This document shows positions 54,301 to 64,000 of a stretch of DNA of 64,000 nt, in pieces (positions within the stretch are counted from its first letter, which is position 1; each line of letters starts with the position of its first letter). Origin of the DNA: Telmatactis stephensoni. Its lineage: Eukaryota > Cnidaria > Anthozoa > Actiniaria > Isophelliidae. Position numbers and translations under genes: made by a program. The stretch spans positions 186,001 through 250,000 of the forward strand of contig JALIZF010001478.1 in the NCBI GenBank assembly GCA_029948255.1. The letters are read 5' to 3'. The notes beneath the pieces are model-generated. The model made no database searches. It was not told where the DNA came from and saw only the letters and a program-made list of their open reading frames with translations.

Positions 54301-54991
54301 TCTGGAACAGAGTATATAAAAATCGTAATTACTCTCTGGAACAGGGTATCTTTTAACAAAGTTCGTCTAAAAGGCCGGGCTGAAAGGGATAACGACACGT
54401 CAACTTCGCCGGAAACAATGAAATTAGGCAGACATTTACTCTGGAACAGGGTATCAATTTTGGAAATTTTGCTCTGGAACAGGGTCAGGGTTCGAGGGGC
54501 TCAGCGGCACGTCCCTACCCAAAACTGGAAGGAGTACCCCCCTCCGAGCAAAGACTTTAACAAATGATCTTCCAGGATTAGTTTATGCACCCTTATCCAC
54601 CTCACTCCTACTGTCAAAGGTTACCCTAAGACTAGCACACAATATGTGCTAGATTAATCTTAATACTTTGACAGTATAGCCAGATTGCAGTATTGATGCA
54701 ATATACATGCAAAATGGCTGTGCAACTAGTAACAGAATGAGAGATTGGGATGAGCTAAAAAACCGAAAGAGCACAAGAAGTAAATCTTATTTGAAGTTAC
54801 AATAAACTGCAACAATGTCCATTTATCTTCAGCCATGTTATTAAGAAGAAAAAGTGCTATAAGCTTATATCAAACTCATAGCGAAGTGAAAGTTTAATCA
54901 GTCATGCAAATTCAAGTCGAACAGTGAGCTTTTCTGTTTCTCAAAAACTTACCTTTGAAGAAGCCAAAAACTCTACAAATGACAAGTTCAT
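51317..54991 (-). CDS. PRUNE1: PRUNE1-type DHH/DHHA2 phosphoesterase (exopolyphosphatase family)
   Basis: Exons: 54991-54953, 53806-53696, 52994-52733, 52278-51994, 51774-51317 (stop). They sum to 1155 bases, 384 residues, all joins in phase. The N-terminal DHH domain has motif I GNEACDLDSVISA, motif II DEVDL, motif III ILVDHN and motif IV VDHHKDE (split across an intron). EPVGSCSTLVAEKVL and AAILLDTVNLDPRAGRMTPKD follow. The C-terminal DHHA2 domain is the last exon (AKFDTSSLTSMEILRKDYK onward). Family members hydrolyse short-chain phosphate compounds and, in vertebrates, prune also regulates cell migration. The protein lacks the long C-terminal extension of human PRUNE1 and ends right after DHHA2. 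Start: MNLSFVEFLASSK at 54991; a further exon candidate near 55228-55160 has ATG but joins out of frame, so it is probably 5' UTR. Confidence 0.93.
53200..53380. mobile_element. Fold-back element in PRUNE-like intron
   Basis: The left arm tagactgtgagcagtccccc and the right arm gggggactgctcacagtcta are perfect inverted complements; inner arms gaatcagtataaaccagtgc and gcactcgtttatactgattc pair too. It lies between exons 53696 and 52994. Confidence 0.92.
54232..54545. mobile_element. MITE with ccaggggggggt/acccccctcc ends
   Basis: The left part has gggtacgtgccgccaaacag, the right part cggcacgtccctacccaaaa, inverted complements; the interior repeats actctggaacagggtat four times. It lies between exons 54953 and 53806. 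Confidence 0.85.
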
Positions 54992-56623
54992 TTCTGTCAC
55001 TTTTTAAAGATTCTGAAGATACAATTCTCTTAGAAAAAATACAGATATTTTTACTGATACAACTTCCCTATCTTCCAAACGCCCGGTCCAAACGTTGCCG
55101 CACCAAAGCACATAAATAACAGGCGTTCCTTGCAAAACAAAGGTAGCCCAAAAGGCATACCTCCGCTTTCAGTTGAAAGATTTCATCATGTGTCATGAAG
55201 AACTCATTCTTCACAATACAAGAGCTCATTCAATTGCACTGGAACTGATAACATCAAATGCTAAAAGATGATGTTTTTGATATTTTAGTGTCCAAAAACC
55301 AGTTAAGTAAAAATCGGTAACATATTCAAGAAATTGAATAAATAGAACAAAACTTGAATAAATTAATAATGATGCAATTATTAGAGCAGATTGCAAAAAA
55401 ATAAAGATACTCAAAAATTACATAAAATGCTAAAATCCAAGTATTAAGAAACCGAAAAAGAAAAAAGAGAGTAAAATGGAAGGGAAAAAAGGGGAAAAAA
55501 GAAAAACATTCCGACCTACACAGGGCTCGAATAGGTAACCCTTAAATCGGACCCCCCGGAAATGGGCAAAGAACAACTAGATAATTGAAAAAATAGGAAA
55601 AAGCTAAAAAGGAAATTTGGGACGATTCTCCCGAGACATTCTATGAAGCTGAGACATCGAATCGACTTACGTTACGGATGAAGATTTCGGCCACATCCAC
55701 GCTATCCCGGTGCTACATATTACAGTTGTCTTAGCCCGAAGGCCAGGGAGGGAGACGATATCCGGACCCTAATCCATACCTTTAGATATCACCTTAGACC
55801 GCTGCGCTACATAGACACTTAATAATTTTAATGTCTAATTGGGGTAGTCTATTCGGCGAAGTTTCATTGTGATGCTAATAGACTGTTCCAAACCCTTGGG
55901 GAAATAGGAGAACCAATCAAAGTCCAGCAACCGTAAGAATGATTTCATTAATAAACAGAGAAGAGTAAATAAAAGAATAAATTTCCGCTAACATTTCTAA
56001 GTGTGTATAAGGATTCTTTGCAAAGTCAAGAAGTTACGCCAATGGATGTTTATGAATTTTACGGTCACGGTTTTTTCTTTTGCTTGATGATCATCAAAAC
56101 TGGTTTCCCATTTCAAGAACAATCTTGAGGTAAGTTTGAAGGCTTAAAACGTCAGTAAAGTTGAGTACTTTGAACAATTTCAAAATTTGGATACTTCATG
56201 CAAGCTTGTTGCCGGTTTGTTGATTCTACATGTAAGAAGCCCATACAAATTCAGCTGAGACTAAAATTTACTTTCTTTGTCAATTAATGAAAGCCCTACG
56301 GGCTTGGTAATAACCGCGCTTTCGGGTTTACAAGAAGTAATTATTAACTCCAAATCTTTATGACATAGGTTCATTACTGGGCTACCTGTGTAGACCGAGC
56401 ATGCAGGTATGCAAAATTACCCAAGTGGCCTTTGCAAGCAAGCTTTGTTACTCGAGCTTCCTCGGGATAGCCCAAGTGAACGCGATATATAGCGTTATTA
56501 TTATAAGTAACAACGCCATCGCGCGCAAGCAAGGCTCTCAAACAGAATCTCGAAACAGTTGAATTTGATTTTTGACGTGCGCGCGGACGGGACCGTTTGC
56601 TTTCGGTGCTTGATTTCTATTGT

Positions 56624-57177
56624 TTAAGAGCCTTGCGCGCCCGATGGTGAAGTTACTAAAAATAGCCTTAAGGCCCGGACACACGGTGCAACTTTTCCCG
56701 CAACATTTGCTGAAACACCGCGCGCAACACGGTTGCACCGTGTGTCCATCACTGAAACATCTCGTGCAACGTTGCGCGCAACAGTTCTGGACAGTTGCAG
56801 AAATACAACTCGATCCCACTTCTGCGGCTGTTGCGCGCAACGTTTCGCGAAACATTTGAATGGGTGGACACACGCTGCAACATTATGTTGCGCGCGTTGT
56901 TTCGGCAAATGTTTCAAGAAATGTTGCACTGTGTGTCCGGGCCTTAAGAGCCTTGCGCGCCCGATGGCGAAGTTACTAAAAATAGCCTTAAGGCCCGGAC
57001 ACACGGTGCAACTTTTCCCGCAACATTTGCTGAAACACCGCACGCAATACGGTTGCCGCACCGTATGTCCATCACTGAAACATCTCGTGCAATGTTGCGC
57101 GCAACAGTTCTGGACAGTTGCAGAAGTAGAACTCGATCCTACTTCTGCGGCTGTTGCGCGCAGCGTTTCGCGAAACA
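56624..57177. repeat. Direct duplication (offset 320 bp) carrying a gcccggacacacggtgcaac MITE
   Basis: The segments 56624-56857 and 56944-57177 are near-identical, including 45 bases of flank (gagccttgcgcgcccgatgg) before the element. The first copy is a whole MITE (aaggcccggacacacggtgc to gtgtgtccgggcctt, 56669-56946). The second lacks its right end. Confidence 0.88.
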
Positions 57178-57811
57178 ATGGAATGGGTAGGCTCAGATTT
57201 TAGCCGTCAGGGATTCGTGCGCCCGCGGATGAGTTTAACGAAACTGGTACTGATGTCAATCTGCGCGATGTTGGCGTCACGTAAGGATATCTTTTCTGTA
57301 AAAGAAAGTTGATGTCATTGTGCAACCATCATACTTTTTCAAAGCTGTAGGATATCTTAGGATAAATCGACGATATAAAATGTCTCAGTGCGGTAAAGAC
57401 GCCAAATTCTTGGCTAAACCGCGCAGCCAGAACGGGAAGAGAATTTTCAAGCGGGGCAAATTTCACTGTCTGCGCGCGCAATGGCGTCAACTTCGTGTTA
57501 CTAAAAATAACGTACGTACCGCGAACATTGCGCAGACGGCAATCCACGAGTTATGAGTTTCTTGACTATTTATAGTATGGTCCCAATGAATGCTACTGGA
57601 CAAACAGATAGAAAGCGCTTGACTTTACCATCTGATCGTGATGGCGCTCTTTATGTTCATTTTGACTCTCAAGCGGTGGTTACCGGTTTTCACCATATTG
57701 GGTGTAACCAAAGAGAAGTTCCAGGGTTCCGACCCCACCCTTTGGCGTACCGCGAAACTCCCCCTCTCCTTCCAAAATACATTAATTACCTCCTCCTGCT
57801 TTCTCCTAGCC

Positions 57812-57881
57812 GTTGCTGGCGGTCTGCGGTTTTTGGGCGGAGGAAGAAATGAAGGCTCAAAAACCGCAGACCGCCAGCAAC
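57812..57881. repeat. Perfect 24-bp hairpin with 22-base loop
   Basis: Bases 57812-57835 (gttgctggcggtctgcggtt+tttg) are the exact inverted complement of 57858-57881. The outer bases tagcc/ggctag pair as well after a short bulge. No poly-T or RNA-polymerase-III box is obvious. Confidence 0.9.
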
Positions 57882-59226
57882 GCAGGCTAGCTTTCTCCCG
57901 TGTAGATGTATAAACAATGTTAGAAATGTACTGTTCAACAACCTACAACAAACTTTTAATGGGCACTGAAAAATGAAACTACAAATTTCTACATTTTAGC
58001 TTAATGAGTAAGTCTACTTTCATAAATTTTTCTAGGTGTTTAAAAAGACTACAGCCATTCTAAAAAGAGTTGACCTGATGATTCAAATGCTTAATAACGA
58101 TGATTAATTAAAAGAACTATCATTGATCATAATTAATAATGAAGGGCTCCCTATGAGAATGACTTAAGTGACTTTTTTTGATGAATTTTTTCAATGGTAT
58201 AAAATGATATCAATTAACTTTTCTGTGCCAAAAATTCAATGTCTGGACATCCATCAAAAGGTCACTTAGGTCGTTTTCACAGAGAACCCTTCTTATTGTT
58301 AGTACGACTGATTGATTTACAGTTACTTTGTTATGGGCAGATAGAGCAATTTCTTTCAAGTGACGTGACAGATTAGCATTATTAATTAAATCATGGTGAC
58401 ATTTTTGAGAATGACTGTAGCATCAATAAATTATTATCTCTTATAAAGAGTGAAAACCCAATGCAAAATAATTACAGAAAAATATAAAATAATGAATATT
58501 AAAATTTGCTTAATGATCAAGCAAAATTTTACTTCAACAATGGAGAATATTCTAGTTCAAATCCAGTGAGGAACTTTCTGTAAATTCGCATGAAAATTCA
58601 AACTAGCCTAAACTAAGTTATCTGTTGCTCATTTGCACTGACAAGCTTAGAGCACTAGTAACACTATATATAACAAACAACTTAGCAATTAAACAGCACC
58701 AAATAGTAGCAAAATCCTTTGTAAGTGCTATTGGTACTATTAATTAGTTAGTACTTGTTTCATGGTTATTGTTTTCTCTCTATGTCCATGATAGTATCAG
58801 TGAGGCTGTACTTGTAAAACTGTGGCTGTTGCTGGACCACACAAACTGACCACACTTTAATGTATGTCATTAACATTCCATCCCCTAACTCCTAACAAAT
58901 ATAATAATTCAAAGGTGATATTTTTAACTTTATATTATATGGTTAAAGTATTTAAATGTACAGATCTTGCCTTGTTAATTATCATCATGTGCCATTATTA
59001 ATATTAAATATATTTTAAAATTGGCATTATCCTGTCTTTTAATAGTGAGCTATTAATAGTAGTTAAAATGCTTTAATAGATACATCATACGCACTGTGTA
59101 TACAGTGTATAAATGCACGTGTTCATTGATAGTATCTCCTACATTGGAATTTGAATATCATTGTATAACTTCAGGCTTGAGACAGTATATATGCATTTGG
59201 TATTTCTGGGTGTACCACAACTCATA

Positions 59227-59376
59227 GAGTGGTTTTCGTATGTGGGAAACTTACTGCGCTCCACGGACTGGACCATGTCAGTGTCGTAATGTCTATAAAA
59301 ACACTTGAAATTCCTGCTGTAATCATGTCTGTTAAGTAACCATACCATTTACCCAATCCTACGAAATCAGCTCTAC
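59227..59376. mobile_element. Family A inverted-repeat element, copy 5
   Basis: Eroded ends (gtggttttcgtatgtgggaa and cctacgaaatcagctctact) around the conserved interior aatgtctataaaaacacttg-aaattcctg. Confidence 0.75.
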
Positions 59377-60159
59377 TGTATACTTATTCTTTATTAGCTT
59401 CTTTCTGCTATTGAACCCACTTGCAGTTTGTTTGTGTATAAACTTTTGTCATGCTGGCCTTCTAATTATTTTATTGGAAAAGGAGTCCACCATCAAATTC
59501 GTCATATTAATAATAAAAGTTAATGTGAAATTGCAAAGTTTTCATGAATGTTTATAAAATGACAAGCTTCCAAAGTTTTGAGCTGAAGAGATTTTACAAA
59601 GAAATGATGGTAGGCAGGTACAACTTGTATACTGTCTTGCTCATCAGCTCTACAATAATTATTTCTTTGTAAAATTTCCAGTTTTCAAATGCATGTAGCA
59701 TAACACCAATATGGTGAAGGAAAATTGATTTACGACAACTCAGTCAGTGTCCAGTGTGCACACAGAAATTGCCTATATGTCACAGTGTTATTTATAATCA
59801 TTCTTGCATCTCGTTCCTCAAGCAGGTTAATATTCAAGGGTCACAACTGCAACCATGCATGACATGACAATTTACACGCTGACCAAGAAATGTCCAATAC
59901 ACTTTGTTGCAAAGTAATCTTTAACTTGATCTTGATACAAATCCACTGCCAAATTATCTTATTAGTCATTTTATTATCACTAAGTGCTAATGGCAAATAT
60001 CTCCAGTGGACTTGGTATCATTGGTGCAGCACATTTTACTGTTCCATTCAATATAAATCCTGGTGCTTTTCTATCTCTTGGCCTGCCAGGTAATTCAGGT
60101 ATGTGCATTAGTGCATGCTTAACATCCCATGCTTGATAAAAACTGTAAACCTAGTTCCT

Positions 60160-61449
60160 TTAGAGCAAGCATATGCAAGTTTTACCAACTAGAATTTCAT
60201 CTTGTACTTTGTCGCTTGAAGTTGACTTCTCTGATTTTATTGCAATAGCAGAACATAGAAAAGAAGCCAGTGTGCCTCCAAGTACAGCATAGAAAGCCCA
60301 TCCCAGTGAACACTCATTGATGATAAAAGCTTCTGCTTTCTGGTAATTCAGTGCGCAGAGTCGTTCCACACGCTTGTTGTTCCATCCAGCTGGGTACAGG
60401 ACTAGGCCAGTTATGAGGAACAAACCTGCAAATAATAAAATACGAGGATTATTATACTACTCAATTGTCTTCCTGTAATTCTATACTATAGATACATGTG
60501 CAAACTTTGTGACAGTTGAAAATTTACATTTCTGGCTATAGAAAATAGTTTTTTTCACAGCAGCATATTCTCATAGTAGTTCTTCATCTGCTGGCACTCA
60601 TACTAACTACCTCTGTACATGAAATAGTGCTCAACTCACACGTTGATTTTTAATGAGGGACAAAAACCATAAGACCCAGAGAAAAAAACCCATGGCATGG
60701 TAGAGAACAACACAAACAACCTCAGTTCTCATATGATCTAGTGCCTGAGCTGGGACTCAAACGCAGACCACAGCGGTTAATGTGGCAAGCACTTTCTGAC
60801 ACCACTGAGCCAACTGTGCCACAAGCCACTGAGTCCAGAAAGGCCATGTCTGGTTTGTGGTGAGGTTTCGTGAAGGATCTGCTGTGAGTGCTCAGTGCCA
60901 TGGTAATAACAAAATTAATGTGCTGTGGTTTTTCACCATGACAACATATCTGTATAAATTCTATCAGTAACAATTTCTTATTTAAGCAAACCATGATGAT
61001 AATTCAATTTACATACCTCCAATAGCTTGGATTAAGCCACCGACAGTAAAAATAGACTTGCGGCCAATACTTTGTATACAAAATCCAATTAGAGACATGA
61101 ATACCACAATGCTTAATATAGACACACCAACTACAAGAAAAACAATACAAGCTTTCCACTCTCCAGACTCAATGTCATCGAAGCTATTCCCATAGTACAT
61201 ACAACGCAGTTCCTTCCTCCCTCCAATTATTTCTGCAATGTTTATACACCAGTTTATGATTCCAATAGAGGGGATCTTGCGATTATCTAATATTGGACCA
61301 GTGTTGTTGGCAACCTGATGTTCAAGAGCAATTGATCCTATAAGCCACTTGGGTGTCAGAATTCCAGCAACACATGCCAGTGGAGCAGAAACTGAGAACA
61401 AAAACCATAGAATGTTCCATGTTGTTATGATTACATAGTGGTCTTCCAT
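60160..61449 (-). CDS. LHFPL2: LHFPL2-type tetraspan membrane protein
   Basis: Two exons: 61449-61017 and 60425-60160 (stop), 699 bases, 232 residues, close to the roughly 228 of vertebrate LHFPL2. Four membrane segments: TTWNILWFLFSVSAPLACVA, then CIVFLVVGVSILSIVVFMSL, GLFLITGLVLYPAGW and FYAVLGGTLASFLCSAIAI. The first extracellular loop carries CINIAEIIGGRKELRCMYYG; the second has LCALNYQKAEAFIINECSLG. The cytosolic tail ends TSSDKVQDEILVGKTCICLL, nearly the LHFPL2 tail. The family (claudin/PMP22-like fold) assembles with other membrane proteins; the function of LHFPL2 itself is poorly known. Start: MEDHYVIIT aligns with the vertebrate start; an upstream in-frame Met at 61497 would add 16 residues. 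A gtaagt donor at 63654 on the minus strand may end a non-coding first exon. Confidence 0.93.
60640..60832 (-). mobile_element. tRNA-derived SINE, second family, copy 2
   Basis: Minus strand: gtggcacagttggctcagtg (A-box-like), ctgcgtttgagtcccagctc (B box), then ggtttttttctctgggtctt and ttgtccctcattaaaa, matching the copy at 46615-46885. It lies in the single coding intron of LHFPL2. Confidence 0.85.
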
Positions 61450-61775
61450 AATGCAATGTTGATATTTGTTATCAGTCAGTCGTGATGGCTTCAACAAAAG
61501 AGGAAGTACTTAAGTGCTGTACTTTGCTTCAACAGCTGTTTTGAAATTGCTGAAAAAAATAGAAACAATGTTTCAATTAGATATGTTTGTTTGAGTCATC
61601 GAGTGGGAATTAAGTTTGCTCTGAAAAAATCCAAGCTCAGACAGATTAAACATATTTCCCAGAGACAACTCCATCCATTTACTTGTAAATATTTTTTTCA
61701 ATTAATGATATTAAGTTTTTGTTTTCTTGAGAGGAAAATCACAAAAATGTCAGAAGAAATGGAGAATGCCAGAAG

Positions 61776-61810
<35 letters not shown>

Positions 61811-64000
61811 AGAAAGACAGACCAACAGACAGAAAAAAGAGACAGACACACAGACAGAAAGAAAGGCAGACAGAAAGACAGACAGATTGAAAGAAAGAAT
61901 AAAATGAAAGAAAGAAAGAAAAAAAGAAGTAAATGCAGAAACATAAAACTTAATATATTTTATATTACATAACAAAAATCAAAAAAAAAATGTTTCCTGA
62001 ATAAAGGTGAATGAATCTTTTCATGAAACAACATTGATCAAATCCATACAATAAATATTACAGTAATTGTCTTTTCAGAATTTCTAAACAGTCTCTGAAC
62101 ATAATTCAAATAAAACAGTTGCTGATAAATACTGGTCACCAATATAAACAGTCTCTACAAAATACAGATGTTATCAAAAACAAAGCTCTGTATATTTTGT
62201 CTATAGTTTGGTTTAAGAATATCAAAGTATACATGTACAACAACGACCATCTATTGTCTTGACAATCAATGAAGAAATACACTATAACCTTCTTTTCTTT
62301 AGTTATACTTGTGAATATAAAGTGCAGTTAACTTCAATATTCCCCAATATTGAAATACTTCAAATAAAGCAACTCACATTTCACTTTTTCCCTATCTGTT
62401 GGATGCCTAACATTCAAGTATGAAGCTGTCAGTTGAAACATGCAGAAAAAGTAACATATTTCATGATCAAGACAGCTCTCAAATATTTTACACTTTTTAC
62501 AGATTTTTTTAAAGAGGAAGGCCAATATAGCTACCATGTGGCTAGAATCAAAGGCACTTCAACATAATTCATGTAATTACCTTATCATTCTTATTGGTGT
62601 TGGGTGTTTTTTTATTCTTAAAATATTTAAAACACATTAACAACATGAAAGTTTCTAAATCAATAGAAAAAATATATTGGCTGCCAATTGGTGGAAATGG
62701 TAAATATTGGTAACATCAAGAGGCAGATAGTATTGACTGTTTACACTTGCAAATATACAATGTGCATCAAAAGCATACAATTGAAAAGCATTAATTTCCA
62801 GCTTCCAGTTATTTTGCAATAACATAAAAAGGGGAAAACTATACTATTATGGCCAACTCTCCACAACAACCAGCATTTCCTATCCCTACCATCCATCCGT
62901 CCATTTACTCTTACTATAATATCGAAACCTCTGAACAATGGCCACCTGACATCTACAACAGCCACTTGATCTGGCTCCATTAAGGTGGCCAATGTGAAGA
63001 GGATAAATGTAATTATGCAAAATTTCACACTGACCTATAAATAAAAACTTTGTAGAAGTGTAAAATTCTTCAAATATTTTGCAACACTTGAATGGCAATA
63101 AAAAATTCCCGATGATTTTGCGATTTTTTGCATTGAAAGAACATTTATAGAAAAGGTCACAAAAGGTTGTATTCGACACCCAAGAGCTAAGCCTTTTATT
63201 TACAGAAATACCAGAGATTTGATCGTCGCCTATAGTGACACCCTGGTCAGTTTCTCAATTAGAATCTTTTAGTGTGAAATTAATTCTTAATTTGATTTCT
63301 CTTTGAGAGAAAATAATAGAACATTTTTTAAAATGACCAGAAAATTTTAGTCACATCTGGAGATCCATTGGATTGAAAAAAATAACAACTTGATTGGATT
63401 CACTTGCGGTGAGCCGAATCGATTCAACAGATTGAATATGCAAAATTTGACCGTGACAAACAACATTGAACAATACAAAATCTGCCTCAAACAAAAAAGT
63501 TGTTTGAATTGTATTTCTCTTGCCCTTACCCGCAGAAACTTCCAAAACATTCTTCGAGGATAAAAATTTTAATTCTCAACAAATATATAGACTTCTTTAT
63601 AATTTTGAAGACTTAAGCTATATTTTAAAATAATGGTAATTTACTTACGTCAAGAAAATTAAGTATAGAACAATAGACATAGATCGAGATAAGAACAACA
63701 AACTACAGCATTCTTCGACAGTTCAATGATACTTTCACTTTTTTCAATGACTTCCATTTAGGTATTGAATATATCTAGTTATCTAGATAATGAGGTTGTC
63801 GACAGTAAACTTTATCTGTAACTTAAAAACTTTCCCGATCGTTTAGAAATTTTTACGAAGGCAGTGGAAACCTCGATCAGACGTGTACAGTACGCTTCAC
63901 AACATAGAAACTTTATTTCACTCAGGAATTCGCCAAGCCCAATAAAAAGGAACAAGTAGAAGAACTGATACCATCGCCGGTAAATTCTAGAACACAAAAG
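61450..64000. other. Upstream region of LHFPL2 to window end
   Basis: AT-rich. It contains the microsatellite at 61771-61930 and the dispersed repeat copy at 62848-62955 (related to 8-115). No coding exon is recognised; the open frames are short and lack family resemblance. It probably holds the LHFPL2 promoter and 5' UTR. Confidence 0.55.
61771..61930. repeat. (GAAA)n and (CAGA)n microsatellite
   Basis: A gaaagaaagaaa run passes into cagacagaaa and back to gaaagaaa. Simple sequence upstream of LHFPL2. Confidence 0.95.

Larger units (their letters stand above)
55229..60159. other. Intergenic region between PRUNE-like and LHFPL2 genes
   Basis: No gene is recognised. It contains a tandemly duplicated MITE (56624-57177), a 24-bp perfect hairpin (57812-57881), a family A element (59227-59376), and 1.3 kb of plain AT-rich sequence (57900-59200) in which I see nothing. 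The revcomp of 55700-55800 has tagcgcagcggtctaagg, a weak tRNA-like A box, possibly another old SINE. Confidence 0.6.

Noticed and set aside
55640..55800. tRNA gene on the minus strand
   Set aside because: An A-box-like string is present but no B box and no cloverleaf; at most an eroded SINE.
57320..57913. Genes of 78-99 codons
   Set aside because: Frames overlap on both strands, cover a hairpin and show no family resemblance.

Overview
This window is a gene-bearing stretch of a eukaryotic nuclear genome, most likely an anthozoan cnidarian such as a stony coral or a relative. The evidence is: GT-AG introns with exons of 33-770 bp, metazoan-only gene families (synphilin-1, LHFPL2, calcium-channel alpha2delta, PRUNE1), and a dense load of short inverted-repeat elements, minisatellites and tRNA-derived SINEs in nearly every intron. 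The species call is inference; the metazoan call is firm. All exon coordinates were read by hand from splice sites and codon phase.

Layout: (1) 260-7600, plus strand: 3' part of a synphilin-1 (SNCAIP) like ankyrin/coiled-coil gene; its first exons lie before the window. (2) 7601-10714: intergenic, full of repeats. (3) 10715-24691, plus strand: an M13 (neprilysin/ECE-type) metallopeptidase with a complete catalytic core; 10715-12247 holds two candidate upstream exons for a long alternative cytosolic N-terminus. (4) 27329-47731 (perhaps to 49859), minus strand: a large alpha2delta/CACHD1-like VWA-Cache protein in at least 27 exons. Its N-terminus carries a carboxypeptidase-regulatory-like fold and a DUF2135/YfaP-like domain. 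(5) 51317-54991, minus: a PRUNE1-type DHH/DHHA2 phosphoesterase. (6) 60160-61449, minus: an LHFPL2 tetraspan gene.

The five genes share no pathway; this is an ordinary animal neighbourhood and not an operon or island. The unusual material is structural. At three exon-intron junctions the splice site and adjacent exon bases were tandemly duplicated (19709-20036, 27399-27769, 28413-28715). Three otherwise intact exons carry one- or two-base frame breaks that can be proved from exon phase (about 1181, 24053 and 28450). One 42-bp minisatellite occurs in introns of two unrelated genes (18.8 kb and 43.7 kb). A 507-bp inverted-repeat element has 9-bp target duplications, and a related empty site lies elsewhere in the same window.
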